Assembly: GCF_000003815.2 (NCBI RefSeq)
Contig: NC_049984.1
Location: 16,166,601 to 16,230,600, forward strand
From: Branchiostoma floridae
Taxonomy: Eukaryota > Chordata > Leptocardii > Amphioxiformes > Branchiostomatidae
Reading direction: 5' to 3'
Length of the DNA: 64,000 bases
Below, piece after piece: positions 45,591 to 57,778 of this stretch; within the stretch, counting starts at the first letter, position 1; the number at the start of each line of letters is the position of its first letter. A program made the position numbers and the translations under genes. The notes under the pieces are model-generated. The model was not told the origin of the DNA and did not search any database. It saw only the letters and a list, made by a program, of their open reading frames with translations.

Positions 45591-46835
45591 CACTATAGAC
45601 TGCATACAGATCCAAATACTATTGACAATAGCGTTAGATTTAAAGCTCAATATATATGTTGCGTGAGCAAACCCACAAGGTAATAAGACAAAATAGTTGT
45701 TTCGACAACCGACAAAATACAGAATTAAAGTTAATTTTTCTTACCCATCCAAATCATGGGTTCCAGTTTCTTGCAGGTCAAAATATTGTCTCCCCGAGAA
45801 AGACATTTCCTGAAATTTCCTTTCGGATGGACATTAAACCGGAGGTTCGGTTTATGGGGAAAGTTACACATCGACTTTAATATCCCGGTCCATTACACGG
45901 ATCTGAAAAAGTGGGGGCTCAAATTCCCGTCTGTGTGGATCAAATCATAAACAACAGCCGGTCCTTCGCAGCTTTTGCCTACTGTACGAAACCGATGTGT
46001 ACCGCCTTAAAGGCGGTTTACCGGTTACTTTAAACAAATAATACACCATGTCGACGTCACATTTCTTGTGTACTTGACAAATACATTGCATACATGCGAC
46101 ATGTTTACCTGCCCTTGCTATGCAGCAGCTCAAAAGTTCTGCACAGCTATTTCTATCAGAAAAACATTCCGATAAAATCATTCAGAAAATGTCATATACC
46201 CAAATAAGCCTAGTACAAGGATGTCGTGCAGATGCCATGTGGCATAAATTAACCATGGATGTCGGTTCAACAACATACACCTTATGTGTGAAATATTTAT
46301 CATACATTCTAGTCGCACCAGGAAAGTACAACTCTTTTAGCTCATTTATTTCCTATATATTTTTCAATGAAAAAGGCTACGCAAGCAACTGGACTTATTT
46401 TAGAAAAGGGCAGATGTGTCAACACTCAACAGCATTCACTACCCTTCGTCAGTGACTGTCTACGACCTTCCCATGTCGCAAAAGGAAGGTAGTGGATACT
46501 ACCTGAAACGCCTGGCCGTTTCAAAATTCTATCCAGTTGGTTGTTAATAGTGTTACTTTGCGTATCACGTTGCATAATGTCTAACCCTCATCAAAAAGCA
46601 GGTTGATTATTTTGACATTCCGCCCGTTACCACTGATCCTGTTTTTCAGGACGAGAGGGGCGGAACTATAAACACAACCATCGATTGAGCACCGCTGTAC
46701 ACGACTTGCACAAAATTCTCGGGATCTACTAGTATCTTACTTTCCGCAAGACACGCACACACTCTACCACATTCAACATAAATATTGGTAGTAGCCTAAC
46801 AGTTGAACTTCTGGTCCAATGAGTTGGGATCCTCT
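45591..46835. other. Unassigned sequence with one hairpin
   Basis: The plus frame 46120-46455 (111 codons) is not recognised. A hairpin at 46618-46665 has arms TTCCGCCC / GGGCGGAA and an inner stem GATCCTG / CAGGAC. Near 45995-46032 a palindromic ACCGCCTTAAAGGCGGTTTA resembles the LINE-tail motif. Confidence 0.45.
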
Positions 46836-46935
46836 NNNNNNNNNNNNNNNNNNNNNNNNNNNNNNNNNNNNNNNNNNNNNNNNNNNNNNNNNNNNNNNNN
46901 NNNNNNNNNNNNNNNNNNNNNNNNNNNNNNNNNNN
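46836..46935. other. Assembly gap (100 N)
   Basis: Exactly 100 Ns. Confidence 0.99.
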
Positions 46936-47029
46936 ACATTTTTTCGTCGACGGCAGGGTCATAGCTTCTTGTAATTTAGAGCTGGCAGACTGGTCGTCCG
47001 ATCGATTTTCGCCTAATGTGAGGGGGGTA

Positions 47030-47262
47030 TAAGGCCCCCTTCCCACCAAACGACGATCGCGCTGCGCTCTCGATCACTGCGACCTACATAGGATATTTGT
47101 AATCACACTTAGTATATCATACAGTACATAAAAGTGTGACTGAGGAGACAACAAAATACACTAAATGTGAAAAGAACCGTTTCTTTTGTATACAATTCGT
47201 GGAGTGATCCGTCAAATTTCAGGTCGCAGAGAGCGCGCGGCGAGGCGCCGTCCTAGTGGAAA
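47030..47262. mobile_element. MITE, family C, full copy
   Basis: Left end CCCCCTTCCCACCAAACGAC...GCGCTGCGCTCTC...CTGCGACC pairs with the right end GGTCGCAGAGAGCGCGCGGC...CCTAGTGGAAAG read in reverse. The middle carries TATATCATACAGTACATAAA and GACAACAAAATACAC. Other members: 39795-39902, 52930-53705 and part of 56561-56640. Confidence 0.85.
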
Positions 47263-50200
47263 GTGCGTATGACTGGGAAACCCTGGTTTGAATCCGTGGA
47301 GGGGCATCCTGTTTTGGAACCGAACGCGTCTTTCGGAGGGAAATGCCTCCAGCACTTTACAACAAGGTGAAGAAGAGCAAGCAACAATATGCCCCGTACG
47401 CTTGCTACTTCTAAAGATTCCGAAGCTTGTGGCATAATACTACATTCTGACGTGAATGTATACCTTAGAATACACAGATGTTACAGATATTTTGTGTTTA
47501 CCACAGTCCACGTACGCAAACCATGACACAGTTAGTCTTGTACAAAGCAACCACGCGTTAGTGCTATGAACATCGTGTTAGTGCGTTCAGTGTATATTCA
47601 GCGATACTCTCAGTATCTAGTCTGCTACATCACCAGAAAACACTGAAGACAGTCGTCACCCAGGAATGGTTAAATGGCATGCGAGCACTCACAATGTGTC
47701 GCCTTGGGAAAGTTTTGCAAAGACTAACATGTCTTTACGTTGCACATATTAAGAAATATGAACAAAGCCAATGGAAAACTAACCTCCTGAAACACCAAAG
47801 TAAAAACTTCGACGCTCCACTCGTGGCTGTTCCTTCTCAAGCCGGCTTCACTCGGTAGATCTGTCAGTGTGGCTTGCAGGCGGTACGGTAGGTCAGCAGA
47901 ACTGGTGGTCTCGGAGGAGCTTAGCTACAAATGGATACGCTTCTGCGAAATCGGCGCGGTAAACTGGGCTGAGACCACCAATCGCTGGACACGTCAATGC
48001 GAGCGAGACTCACTCGGCCGCCTGTTTATTACCTCGAGCATTGCCGCAAAATGAAATGTCGTAAACCTACATCCGGAATGTCGTAGATGCCCTAACGTAA
48101 AACGTACGCACGACTTCACAGAGCATGGCCTGTGACATGACAAGCGTCTGCGACATCTAGGATAAATCAGACTCGTCGTTCGAGCTACTGAACTGGATGA
48201 TGAATCTACGACTCCACAAAACTAAGATGCCCTCTCTGTGAAAAATATGTAATACTTTGATAGATTAAAATGCAGTACGTTCACTGAATATTATAGTCAC
48301 CGTTGCTTCGTGGAGTCGAATGGCATTGTGGCTAGGCTAGAGAACACGAGATAAAGACTCGTTTCTTGCACGATTTTGTGTCATTAGCAGAGGTACTTTA
48401 CCACAACTGTTCTTACACCACCCAGGTGTGGAAATGGGTTTCGTTTGGGGAGGTAAACGGCGGTCCAATATACCGTGCCGTGAAGACACTGGTTCCATGC
48501 ATCCTCATTTATGCCTTCCTGCAATCTTTCCATACGTAACCACTTTAATAGTCTGGCGTATGGGGAGGGGTGGTTCCTGTGCCAGTGATAGCACCTATGA
48601 CTATCTATGTGCACGGCTTAGGCTGCCAAAACACGTCTGTTGCGACCGTCAACGGTTTATCCCGTTATTCTGTCACGCAGTAAAAAGCGGTGCTGGCATA
48701 AACTTCAGAACCAACTTGAAACAATTCACCAGGGGCATGCAATATTTAAAATCACCTTGAAATTCGCCATTCACTTGCGTTCAAAGATTCATGCAGAAAG
48801 ATTTCTTTGAACTCTTGAACCATGTAGAGAACGAAAGAAAATTGCCAATTTTGTACCAACTTTGCCGGTCAATATTGCTTTGTTCCTAGAGGTCGTTTAG
48901 GTCAGGGTGATAATAAACACAGGTGTAAGCACCATTGTAACTTTCCTAACAACAACAATCAAATCCTATTTGTAACACTGTTGACATCCGTATGAGATAC
49001 AATAGTTTCAATATTGTGAACAACAGTATCTATTGTTTCACTGATGCAATATATTCGACCTGTCACAACAAAATTAAAAGTAACATTTTTTTTTGCTTCA
49101 AAATTGAAAATTTTTTCGAGAACAAAACCGCCGTGTGAATGACATATACAACAACTTCAAAGCATATTTGCACCAATATTCGGTATTTCTGGTGTTAGTA
49201 ACAAAAACACACTACGTATACACAGAGCTTGCTGAGTTAGTAGACCCTCATAGATGTACACTGGTAGTCCCCCTAGCCTAGGATGGGATCTCTACGGTAG
49301 GCTTATGATACAAATATGCTGAAAGGTCGTGCCATTCACATAAAGGTTTAAAATCCTCAATACAACATTTTAGATTTTCGGGCAAAAATGTTACCGTGAT
49401 AGTCTCAGCTTTCAGATAAAGGTTACATACATAACAATACTCCGCAAAATGATCAAGAGAAATATACACACGTAGTCTGGTGAGAAAGTTGGTAGTGCAT
49501 AAAAGGGAGACTGACTAGTCAAAGCTTGGTGTGAAAACGCGTTTACATGGCCTTTTCGTTCAACCTCAGTGTAGCCACTTGTCGCCAAATTTCGACCGAC
49601 AGGGTGAAAAGTAAACCCACATTACACATAGGGTAAATAATGTGAGCAGAACTGAGAGCTTGCAAGCATTTTCCCGTGTGATGTTTTCACATCCTTCTAT
49701 TTTCGTACGTGAAATCAACTGCATTCAAAGGACAGTGATCCACTTACGGGACCGCAAAGGGATTTGAAGGGCAGCCATGATGTGTGCTTGCATCTGGGTA
49801 CCACCTGGCCTGGTGCATAGTACATAATTAACACATGGATGGATCTAATTTTCTGGTATAAAATAACACACCATTGCTAGACTTACTCTTTTGCATACTA
49901 AAGAGAACTGCACGAAAATGACGCAAGAACCACAGCACATCGATAGTCAAAACTGGCGATCGTTCAAGAATCAAGGCAAAAAAAAAAAAACTTTTTCTCA
50001 CGAACGTAAAAACCTTCCGAGAGTTTGTAGGACGAATGTGGCTACGTGCCATAGTTGGTATTCAAGGATGAACTGCTCTCTAACTGTCAATAACTGCTCT
50101 CTAACTGTCAATAACGGCACGGTCACATTGGTAATAGGTCGTTGTACGATTTTGAAATTCCAAGCAGGCTATGGCAGAACCAATCATCGAGAAGGATATT

Positions 50201-50599
50201 TTTGTATCATAACATGCTGTGGTGAACAAAAAAAACACATAAAGAGAGGAGTCGACCCTACAGAGACATAGTATTTCTTTTCAGTGACTTATCAATGAGT
50301 TACAGCAAGGACGTTATATGAGATCTCATAGAACGTCCTTGGTTACCGCTGCCAAGTGGTCCGGATTTCTAAGAAGGCATTGGTGGGCAACAGCCCTAAA
50401 AGCTTGGAGACTATTTTCACTGAGTCTCTTGATCCGACAACACTGGTCCAGGTGATGACTGTTGCGTGTATGGGTGTCCTGTCTGTTGAATGTGTTCTCT
50501 AGACAGTTTCTATGACAGCACGTCTTTGCGTGAGTGACTGAGGTAGCATCTTCTTCAGATATGTTGAGCATTAGGTAGTATGCATCCCAAAATAATTTC
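47263..50599. other. Long unassigned intergenic stretch
   Basis: Open frames up to ~126 codons (48428-48760 plus, 49891-50271 plus) have no recognisable domains. A short direct duplication (AACTGCTCTCTAACTGTCAAT twice) lies at about 50068-50114 and a poly-A run at 49979-49990. No gene, RNA or element could be supported. Confidence 0.4.
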
Positions 50600-50955
50600 A
50601 TCAGGTTGGTAGAACATATAGGAGAATGCTTTAACTCAAACAGTATGTACATTTCGCTCAGACACCTTCTTCAGAGCGTCTAACTAACTGGAGTTCTGCT
50701 TCCTGCTGCTATATGCAGCCGATGTAAGTGGCACATTTGCGACGAGAACACAATCCCAAGGGAATGCAAGCTTAGCCAGGTTTGGGATTGTGTTCTCGCC
50801 GCAAAAGCGCCACCTACATCGACTGCATATAGCGATGAGAAAAGGAACTCCAGTTAAAAGATCTGAGGAAAGTGATTGAGAGACATCGAAACGTAAGCAA
50901 AGCAAGTACATACTGGTTGTGTAAAAGAATTCTCCTACATCGCATTCCTTAGTTA
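50600..50955. repeat. Large inverted repeat (foldback), arms about 155 bp
   Basis: The left arm (about 50600-50756) and the right arm (about 50783-50955) are inverted copies sharing ACTGGAGTTC, GCTATATGCAG, CGATGTA, GGCGAGAACACAATCCCA (with differences) and the outer AGTACATACTG...ATTCTCCTA. Only ~26 bp separate the arms. Probably two opposed copies of one interspersed repeat, or a foldback element. Confidence 0.88.
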
Positions 50956-51889
50956 GTATGCATCAGGTACATAAAGGTTGCAACGGCTACCTGGCCTCTG
51001 TGGTGAGGAAATTGGATGTTACGTACCAGCCTGGCCTATTGTTCATTCACAACAGCAATGGTGCTTTCCTCTATGGAGTCTAGAAGCTTTTATGAAGGTG
51101 ATAGCGACGTTTCGGTAACAAACGCATCTCGGTTTTGTACAACACACACGACTATTATACATCGTCACTTCACGTCGTTTCAACGATTGTTATGCGAATG
51201 AGATCAGACGGTCAGCCATACGATTCTCCCACGTTCGCAAATTGCCTCCTTTCTTGGGATAGTCGTGAATCAATACTGCAGAATTTCTGGCAAAATGGCT
51301 GTCTTCGGTCCAGCTCAGTGGTTGTTTCTGTCACATCCAGCTTGAAAATTCCACGGCATCAGCAACGTACGACGGCCCACGACAAATATGACTTAGTCGT
51401 ATTAACCTTTAAAGAGATATTTAGAAATTACCCAAAGTGCCCAAAGTTGTTTGTTAACAAGACTATATGTGTACGATTAAACCTTTTCAAAGAATTGAAA
51501 CAAAGTTTCAAAATTTAAAAAAAAACGAAGTAGGCAGTCTCATATTCAAAGCATCAATGAACATGCGGAGCCTGGTGTCATCTCTCCGAAGATGAACTGA
51601 ACTGAGAAAATACTGAACCATCCACATGAGTTAAGGAATTATGAGACAGACGAACCACATGCCAAGCAATCTCCGACAAAATACCACACTCATTCCTTTT
51701 TACTCTGATTTTACGAGATGGCAATCGAACTTTAATCTTATTAAAGATGCATACACAAACTAGATTTTCTGTAAGAGGATTAGATAGAAAATGATGCATC
51801 ATCGACATTACCTAATTACTGTCGTAGTTGGTTGAAAAATGAGGGAGTAATCTTCGGACAAATCACGGCTAATTGTGAATAATGTGTTT
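50956..51889. other. Unassigned intergenic sequence
   Basis: The 127-codon plus frame at 51135-51518 has no recognised domain. Nothing else seen. Confidence 0.4.
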
Positions 51890-52850
51890 GAGGCGTCTGA
51901 GTCACGGCTGATTATGTATCATCGTCATGAACATGCCGGGAAGGTAACCCCAGTTTCCCCCAGTAGCGTCAGTACGTGATGTGTACGTCTGATGAAGGTA
52001 CGGTTAACTCTCATAACTTTTCAGGCATTTTTAAAGTGAAAAGTGATTTCATTCTTCTTTAATGGTGCTTCATGGAGGATATGGACAAGAAAGTAGATTT
52101 TCCTACCATTTCCTAACTCTCATAACTTTTCAGGCATTTTTTACGTGAAAAATGGTTTTGTTGTTCTTGTAGGATTTGGTGCTCAATGGAGCCTCGGATG
52201 TGGACAATACAGAAAGTAGATTTTCCTACCATTTCTTTACGTAGTAAGAGCAGTGGCGACATTAATCATTGGCGACAAGGAAGCTTATTCCCATCAGATC
52301 AAATCCATAATAAACACTGTCATTTGTTAAGACACTGGAGGCGAAAGTTTCAGACCAATAGGAGACTATTATGTATCATCGTTGTGCCGAGAAGGTAACC
52401 CGAGTAGCGTCAGTACGTGATGAAGGTACAGTTAGCTCTCATAACTTTTCAGGCATTTTTTTACGTAAAAAGTGGTTTCGTTGTTCTTGGAGAGGATTTG
52501 GTGCTATATGGAGGATTTGGACAGAAAATAGATTTTTACGTAGTAAGAGCATTTCATAGTAATCCTCAGGGAGAGACCAGCATCAGCAGCCAGCATCAGT
52601 AATATTATGTGTTTCTCTCGGCTTTTGTGTGTAAACAAAGTATAATTAACTAGAACATATGGATATCTACTTTTTGGATGGACTTACACAAATGTACTTG
52701 TCTTTTGTTTGTTGTTTAAGCCTATTTTTGAGATACTAATTAATCATTGGCGACAAGGAAGCTTAGTCCCATCGCATCCATAACATACACTGTCATTTGT
52801 TAAGAGACTAGGGGACGATGGTATTAGACCAATAGGAAACTAGATCACAT
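51890..52850. repeat. Nested duplication: ~480-bp tandem copies with inner repeats
   Basis: Outer copies: 51905-52370 and about 52370-52850, sharing TGTATCATCG, AGCGTCAGTACGTGATG, ATTAATCATTGGCGACAAGG and ACTGTCATTTGTTAAGA. Inner repeats of CTCTCATAACTTTTCAGGCA followed by a TTTGGTGCT...GGA...ACAG...TAGATTTT block occur at about 52010, 52112 and 52436. Confidence 0.88.
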
Positions 52851-52929
52851 TGCAAACTTCACGGGTGACTAATGGGTGGTTAGTCGGGTGAATGTAATCT
52901 GAAATGCGATGCAACGTGTCATGCAATTT

Positions 52930-53705
52930 ATAATCCCCCATTCCACCAGAAGACAGTCGCGTTGCTATCTTCACTGCGACCTGAATTGGATCTATGTAGC
53001 CATTGACTTCATGATAAAAAGATCATGCAAAATGTATTAAAAGTATGACTGACAAGACAACAAAACACACAAAACAGTCATCTTTCATCTATAAGATTCG
53101 ATGAGCGCTCTGTCAAATCGCTCAATCGTTGTCCCAATCAGGTCGCTGCCCTAGAGGAATTGGAGCTTGACAAATGTATCTTTCCCGTCGTGCGAAATGT
53201 ATGAAAAGTATAACTGAAAAGAGAGCAAAACACACAAAACGTAAAAAGGGTCGATTTTCATCTATGAGATTCGTTGAGCGCTCTGTCAAATCGCTTAGTC
53301 GTTGTCCTAGTCATGCCTTTGCCCTAGAGGAATTAGAGCTTACACAGTTATCTCTCCCGTCGTGCGAAATGTATTAAAAGTATGACTGAAAAGACAACAA
53401 AACACACAAACGGTAAAAAAGGGTCTTTTTTCATCAACAAGATACGTTGAGAGCTCTGTCAAATCGCTTAGTCGATGTCCTATTCAGGCTGTTGCCGGCA
53501 TGCCCTGAAGGAATTGGAGCTTAACAAAGTTATCTTTCCCATCGTGCAAAATGTATTAAAAGTATGACTAAAAAACATACAAAACGTAAAAAGGGTAGTT
53601 TTCCATCTATAAGATTCGTGGATCGCTCTGTCAAATCGCTCAGTCGATGTCCTAGTCAGGTGGTTGCCCTAGAGGAATGAGAGCTTAACAAAGTTTTCTT
53701 CCCCG
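52930..53705. repeat. MITE-derived tandem array, unit about 180 bp
   Basis: It starts with a family C left end (CCCCCATTCCACCAGAAGAC...ACTGCGACC, 52936-52983). Then the middle and right end are repeated four times in direct orientation: GCAAAATGTATTAAAAGTATGAC, GACAACAAAACACACAAA, AAGATTCGTTGAGCGCTCTG, CAAATCGCTTAGTCG and CCCTAGAGGAATTGGAGC. So one half of a short transposon has been amplified as a satellite. Confidence 0.88.
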
Positions 53706-54899
53706 TCGGGTTGATGAAGCTGAATAGGAAGCTAGGATTAATCTGAGGCGTCTGCGAAATAACGATAAAAGCACATCATTGTGATTGCCTTCCCGATCAG
53801 ATTCGCTCCAACCGCCTGAAAGCAATCAGCACAACATCACGTCCATTAATCTGCTACGTTTCACTGATACAATACACTGACGAACTCCAGGTACACGCAT
53901 ATAAAAGAAGTATCACATCACAAGTGGTTGTGACTCTTAGAAGGTCGTTTTAATGTAATCTATTACAAAGTGCCGACAATGATTACCCTAACATCCATAC
54001 CCGTGGCGTGACATTGATTACACAAAAGCGTTTGACAAAGTGTAATGAAATGGCACAGCGCAATAACTCTGCGGTAACTAAAGACAAACGAAGTTCCGTA
54101 AATTTTAACCTTGAGTGATCAGATTCTGAAGTTATTCATTAGCTAAACTTGCATCCCCGTACGTAGACGTCACCTTCACCAATGTGCGGACGTCACCAAC
54201 GTCATGCCTGCTTAACGCCTGCGTCGGAGAAGGAAGCGTATGTGAGATAAGTGCTCTCCAGTGTCAGTCATGGATTATGTTGATTTCTTCATTTAACCTT
54301 CAAGTCGAAACATGATCTGATGTATTGACTGTGAAAGGTCAATGCCTACCTCTGGTAAATGTATTTAGATAAGAATGTTCTATATTTTAGGCACTTCCTT
54401 GCCTATTGAGAATCCATCAACAGAGACGAGGGCTGATACAGGCAGGGCACTTTTGACCCGTTGCTGACGTCATACTTCCACTTAGGTCAACGGACGTAGG
54501 CTTCAGGTCAAATCAACCTGAGAAGTTCCAGAGGACTGGTCTAAAGTTTGTTTGTAATCGCTTTACTTTAATTTTTGTGTACAGATATTTCATTCTTACT
54601 ATATATTCTGTTTAAATCAACAATGAAAAACCATATTATAGCTCTGTTAAGTATGTAATGCTGACATAGCAGCCATAAATTCGATAATATTGTAGTAATG
54701 AAAACTAGTATACGTTCCTAACATTGATTCTACAGACAAGTCATTAGAAAAATTCTGACATAAGTTATATACATCATTAGCTACGGTTGGCGTAAAAGGC
54801 AATACTGATCGGAATCTTTGCAAGGAAAGATTTGTCAAAACTTTGTTTTAAACTTATTATCTGTCAAGATTTGCTCATCATGCTGTACGGCATTCTAAA
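53706..54899. other. Unassigned intergenic sequence
   Basis: Nothing recognised. Confidence 0.4.
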
Positions 54900-55380
54900 T
54901 GAAAGCAAATAGAATAGAGTAGAAAAGAATAAAATAGAAAAGAATAGAATAGAATAGAATAGAATAGAATAGAATAGAATAGAGTAGAATAGAATAGAAT
55001 AGAATAGAATAGAGTAGAAAAGAATAAAATAGAAAAGAATAGAATAGAATAGAATAGAATAGAATAGAATAGAATAGAATAGAGTAGAAAAGAAAAGAAT
55101 AAAATAGAAAAGAATAGAATAGAATAGAATAGAATAGAATAGAATAGAGTAGAAAAGAATAAAATAGAAAAGAATAGAATAGAATAGAATAGAGTAGAAT
55201 AGAATAAAATGAAATGAAATGAAATGTAATGAAATGAAATGAAATGAGATAAGATAAGATGAGATAAAATAAAATAAAATAAAAGAAGATAGAACAAAAT
55301 AGAATAGAATAGAATATAAAAGAAAAGAATAGAATAGAATAGAATAGAATAGAATAGAATAGAATAGAATAGAATAGAAT
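54900..55380. repeat. AATAG pentanucleotide array
   Basis: Long (AGAAT)n runs with AGAGT, AGAAA and AAAAT variants, and an inner switch to TGAAA, AGATA and TAAAA units at 55205-55290. Compound 60-bp blocks (AGAGTAGAAAAGAATAAAAT) recur. All minus-strand frames stay open (FYSIL repeats) and are artefacts. Confidence 0.97.
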
Positions 55381-56299
55381 GTTAAGATTATAACGACACG
55401 GTGACAGGTTGGCAAAGGCCATTTTCAACACACTACTAGCTTCTGTTGGCAAGCTGGGCGCCTTTCGGTGCCTCGATGCTTATATATCATTGCCAGTTAC
55501 GCTTTCTTTATTGCATTTTATGAAAAATGATTACTTAACATTTCCAGCGCTTTTTCCTCATCTAGATTCCTGGCCGGCAAAGCACAAAGTTGCTTCTTTG
55601 AAATATATAGTCGTCTTATTGAGAGGTTAATGGAAAATAATGGAGCAGGTCTCTTGAGACAACGAGAACAAAAATTATTTTCCATCTCGTTCATTTCCGT
55701 AGACCTTGCTGTATAGCGCTGTGCCAAAGGCAGGGGTTAAAGCGTACTTTGATGTTAAATGGCTGCGTTTTTATCTCACTTGAGGCGAAGCCTTAAACCC
55801 ATGACCGATTGCTTTCTGAGTTGTAATTGAAGGCGAAGAAGGTGAGGACGGATTGTCATGTTTCAAGGGAACTTTCCATGATATAGGAACGGGCTTACAT
55901 CCCATGTTGATACATTATATGATAGCGATATGAAACGTAACGCTGAGTTAGCTTTTGAAATGAAATATCGATTTTTATGGCAAGTTTGATATTACGAAAG
56001 TTCATATTGTTCAGTTCTCTGAGTAGGCGTTAGAGTAGTTCAGCCGAGTTTTAGAAGTCAATGAGGAAGGCCTGGGATGGTTTGGATACATTTATGGGTG
56101 ACATCAACCGCAAGATTTTTTTCAGTTAACTAACTCACTGAAACTGTGGTACGTTGGCGTTGTCTTAAACTAAGTTTATATTACTCCTGAAATCATAATG
56201 GGAATATCATATAAAATGTACAGTTCCGAAAGAAACAAATTTTTCCTTAAAAACTTTCCCAAGCTTCTATCACCTTACCGTCCAACAAAAATCATTCTT
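55381..56299. other. Unassigned intergenic sequence
   Basis: Nothing recognised. Confidence 0.4.
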
Positions 56300-56556
56300 C
56301 TTGCTTAAGTCGTCCAACCCCTTTATATATATATGAAAGTGTTGGACAATTCATCTCCTACTTCATGCAGAAAAAAGACAAACACACCAAATAGCTTATA
56401 TATAAGTAGAAATAGATTTATATTAGACGTTATCCCCTTTTGATTTATCTATGATTATCATTTTCCTTCTTTGTTAAGTATGATTATGTATACCACTGCT
56501 GCTTTACTTTGTATGCAATTAGCCCTTGGGCATGAATTTGCAATAAAGATAAAGAA
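56300..56556 (+). repeat. LINE 3'-end copy (GGGCATGAA...CAATAAA tail family)
   Basis: Homologous to 42950-43160. It ends GCAATTAGCCCTTGGGCATG followed by AATTTGCAATAAAGATAAAG, with a canonical AATAAA. Immediately downstream (56561-56640) is a piece of MITE family C (GACAACAAAACGCACAA, CATTGAACGCTCTGTCAAA). Confidence 0.75.
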
Positions 56557-56830
56557 TTAAAAAGACAACAAAACGCACAAGGCGCTAAAAGATTCGTTTT
56601 ACTGTTCTTGAAAGTCATTGAACGCTCTGTCAAACCGCTCTGAGGCAGACTCCGCAAACGCATACTGCGGATTCAGACAGATACCCGCCTTAACGATGGT
56701 GTTTCCTCTAATAAAGCGGGGGTGTTGATTAAATTTGTGCCAAGTGGTCGTAATTTGTGCCTGCTTTTACACGTTATTTGATGAACGATGACAACGATGA
56801 ATAAATTTGAACGAAGTTAATGCCTCGAAA

Positions 56831-56869
56831 CAAGGAGGTTTAATCAAATCATTTGATTAGACCTCCTTG
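56831..56869. repeat. 39-bp near-perfect palindrome
   Basis: Arms of 19 bp (CAAGGAGGTTTAATCAAAT / ATTTGATTAGACCTCCTTG) pair at 18 of 19 positions around a single central C. Same AAGGAGGT arm as the hairpin at 13721-13748. 56870-57463 is otherwise unassigned. Confidence 0.9.
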
Positions 56870-57463
56870 CTCGAAACAAGCTCATTGACACAAAATTAGC
56901 CACGATCGTAAATCTAGCCTTTTAAATAATGAAGATATACCACGGACTATTTGTAAGTTCAGATCTTGACCAGCTTTATAACCAGTAACTAAAAAAATCT
57001 ACTGTTATAAGTTTTCATTTGCACACTTTAAAGGGGCATTCCGCACCAGAAGCGAGTGTTATCTTCTGATAGAGAATTTTTGGGGATACAAATTCACCCG
57101 ACTTTTGGCTAAATTACCTCATCTGTCTTTTCGGCAATAATCCATTTCTAGATTCAAGTACCCCATACGGACCCGCTTCTAATGTACTGTGTCGTATGTG
57201 ATTCTGCTTACATAGCCGAATTCCGTCACACTTTTTTGCTAACGGTAGTCGGGATAAGCTTTACCAAGCAGTAAAAGTGACTATCACACACAGGAGACAC
57301 AAAAAAAGTTTGAAGGCTATCCTAACTTGGTATACATAGATTTGGGCCCTTAAGTATAAGACGTTGAAATTAGGTTAACGTAAAATGGCAGCGCCAAAAC
57401 TGCTTGTTTGTGTGACAGACGTCGGTAACAATTTCGCGCTATCGGTAGGGTCGCTAAAGCTTA

Positions 57464-57778
57464 AGGGCACAACCTGCCAAACTTGTAAATGCGTGCTGTC
57501 TACGTGTCAAAACGTGGGCAATATTTTGGGATCCGTACGTGGTAAGTACCGCCTCCGCACGAACTCATAGGGAATCCGATTTTGGAGCACGCAGACACAC
57601 CGAATTTTACGTGCATGCGAAATGTTGTCTGCCATCGGTCTAGTACGGGTACAACGTGCTAGTACGGGCGACGCACCTGACTTGTACAGTTGTTTGAACG
57701 TTTTCAGAAGTACATGGCGGACGTGGCCTCCCCCCAAAAAAAACGTACGGACAATTGCAAGTACGACGGGTTGTGCCA
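57464..57778. mobile_element. MITE, family B, copy 2
   Basis: Left end GGGCACAACCTGCCAAACTTG pairs with the reversed right end GGCACAACCCGTCGTACTTG; a CCCCCCAAAAAAAACGTACGG block near the right matches the TTTTTTTGG-side block of 19585-19965. GCTTAA occurs just outside on both sides. Confidence 0.83.

Noticed and set aside
47281-47297. tRNA B-box-like GGTTTGAATCC
   Set aside because: Lies at the edge of a MITE and has no matching A box or cloverleaf.
54864-55452. Hydrophobic FYSIL-repeat proteins of up to 185 codons
   Set aside because: Translation of the AATAG pentanucleotide array; open in all frames for trivial reasons.
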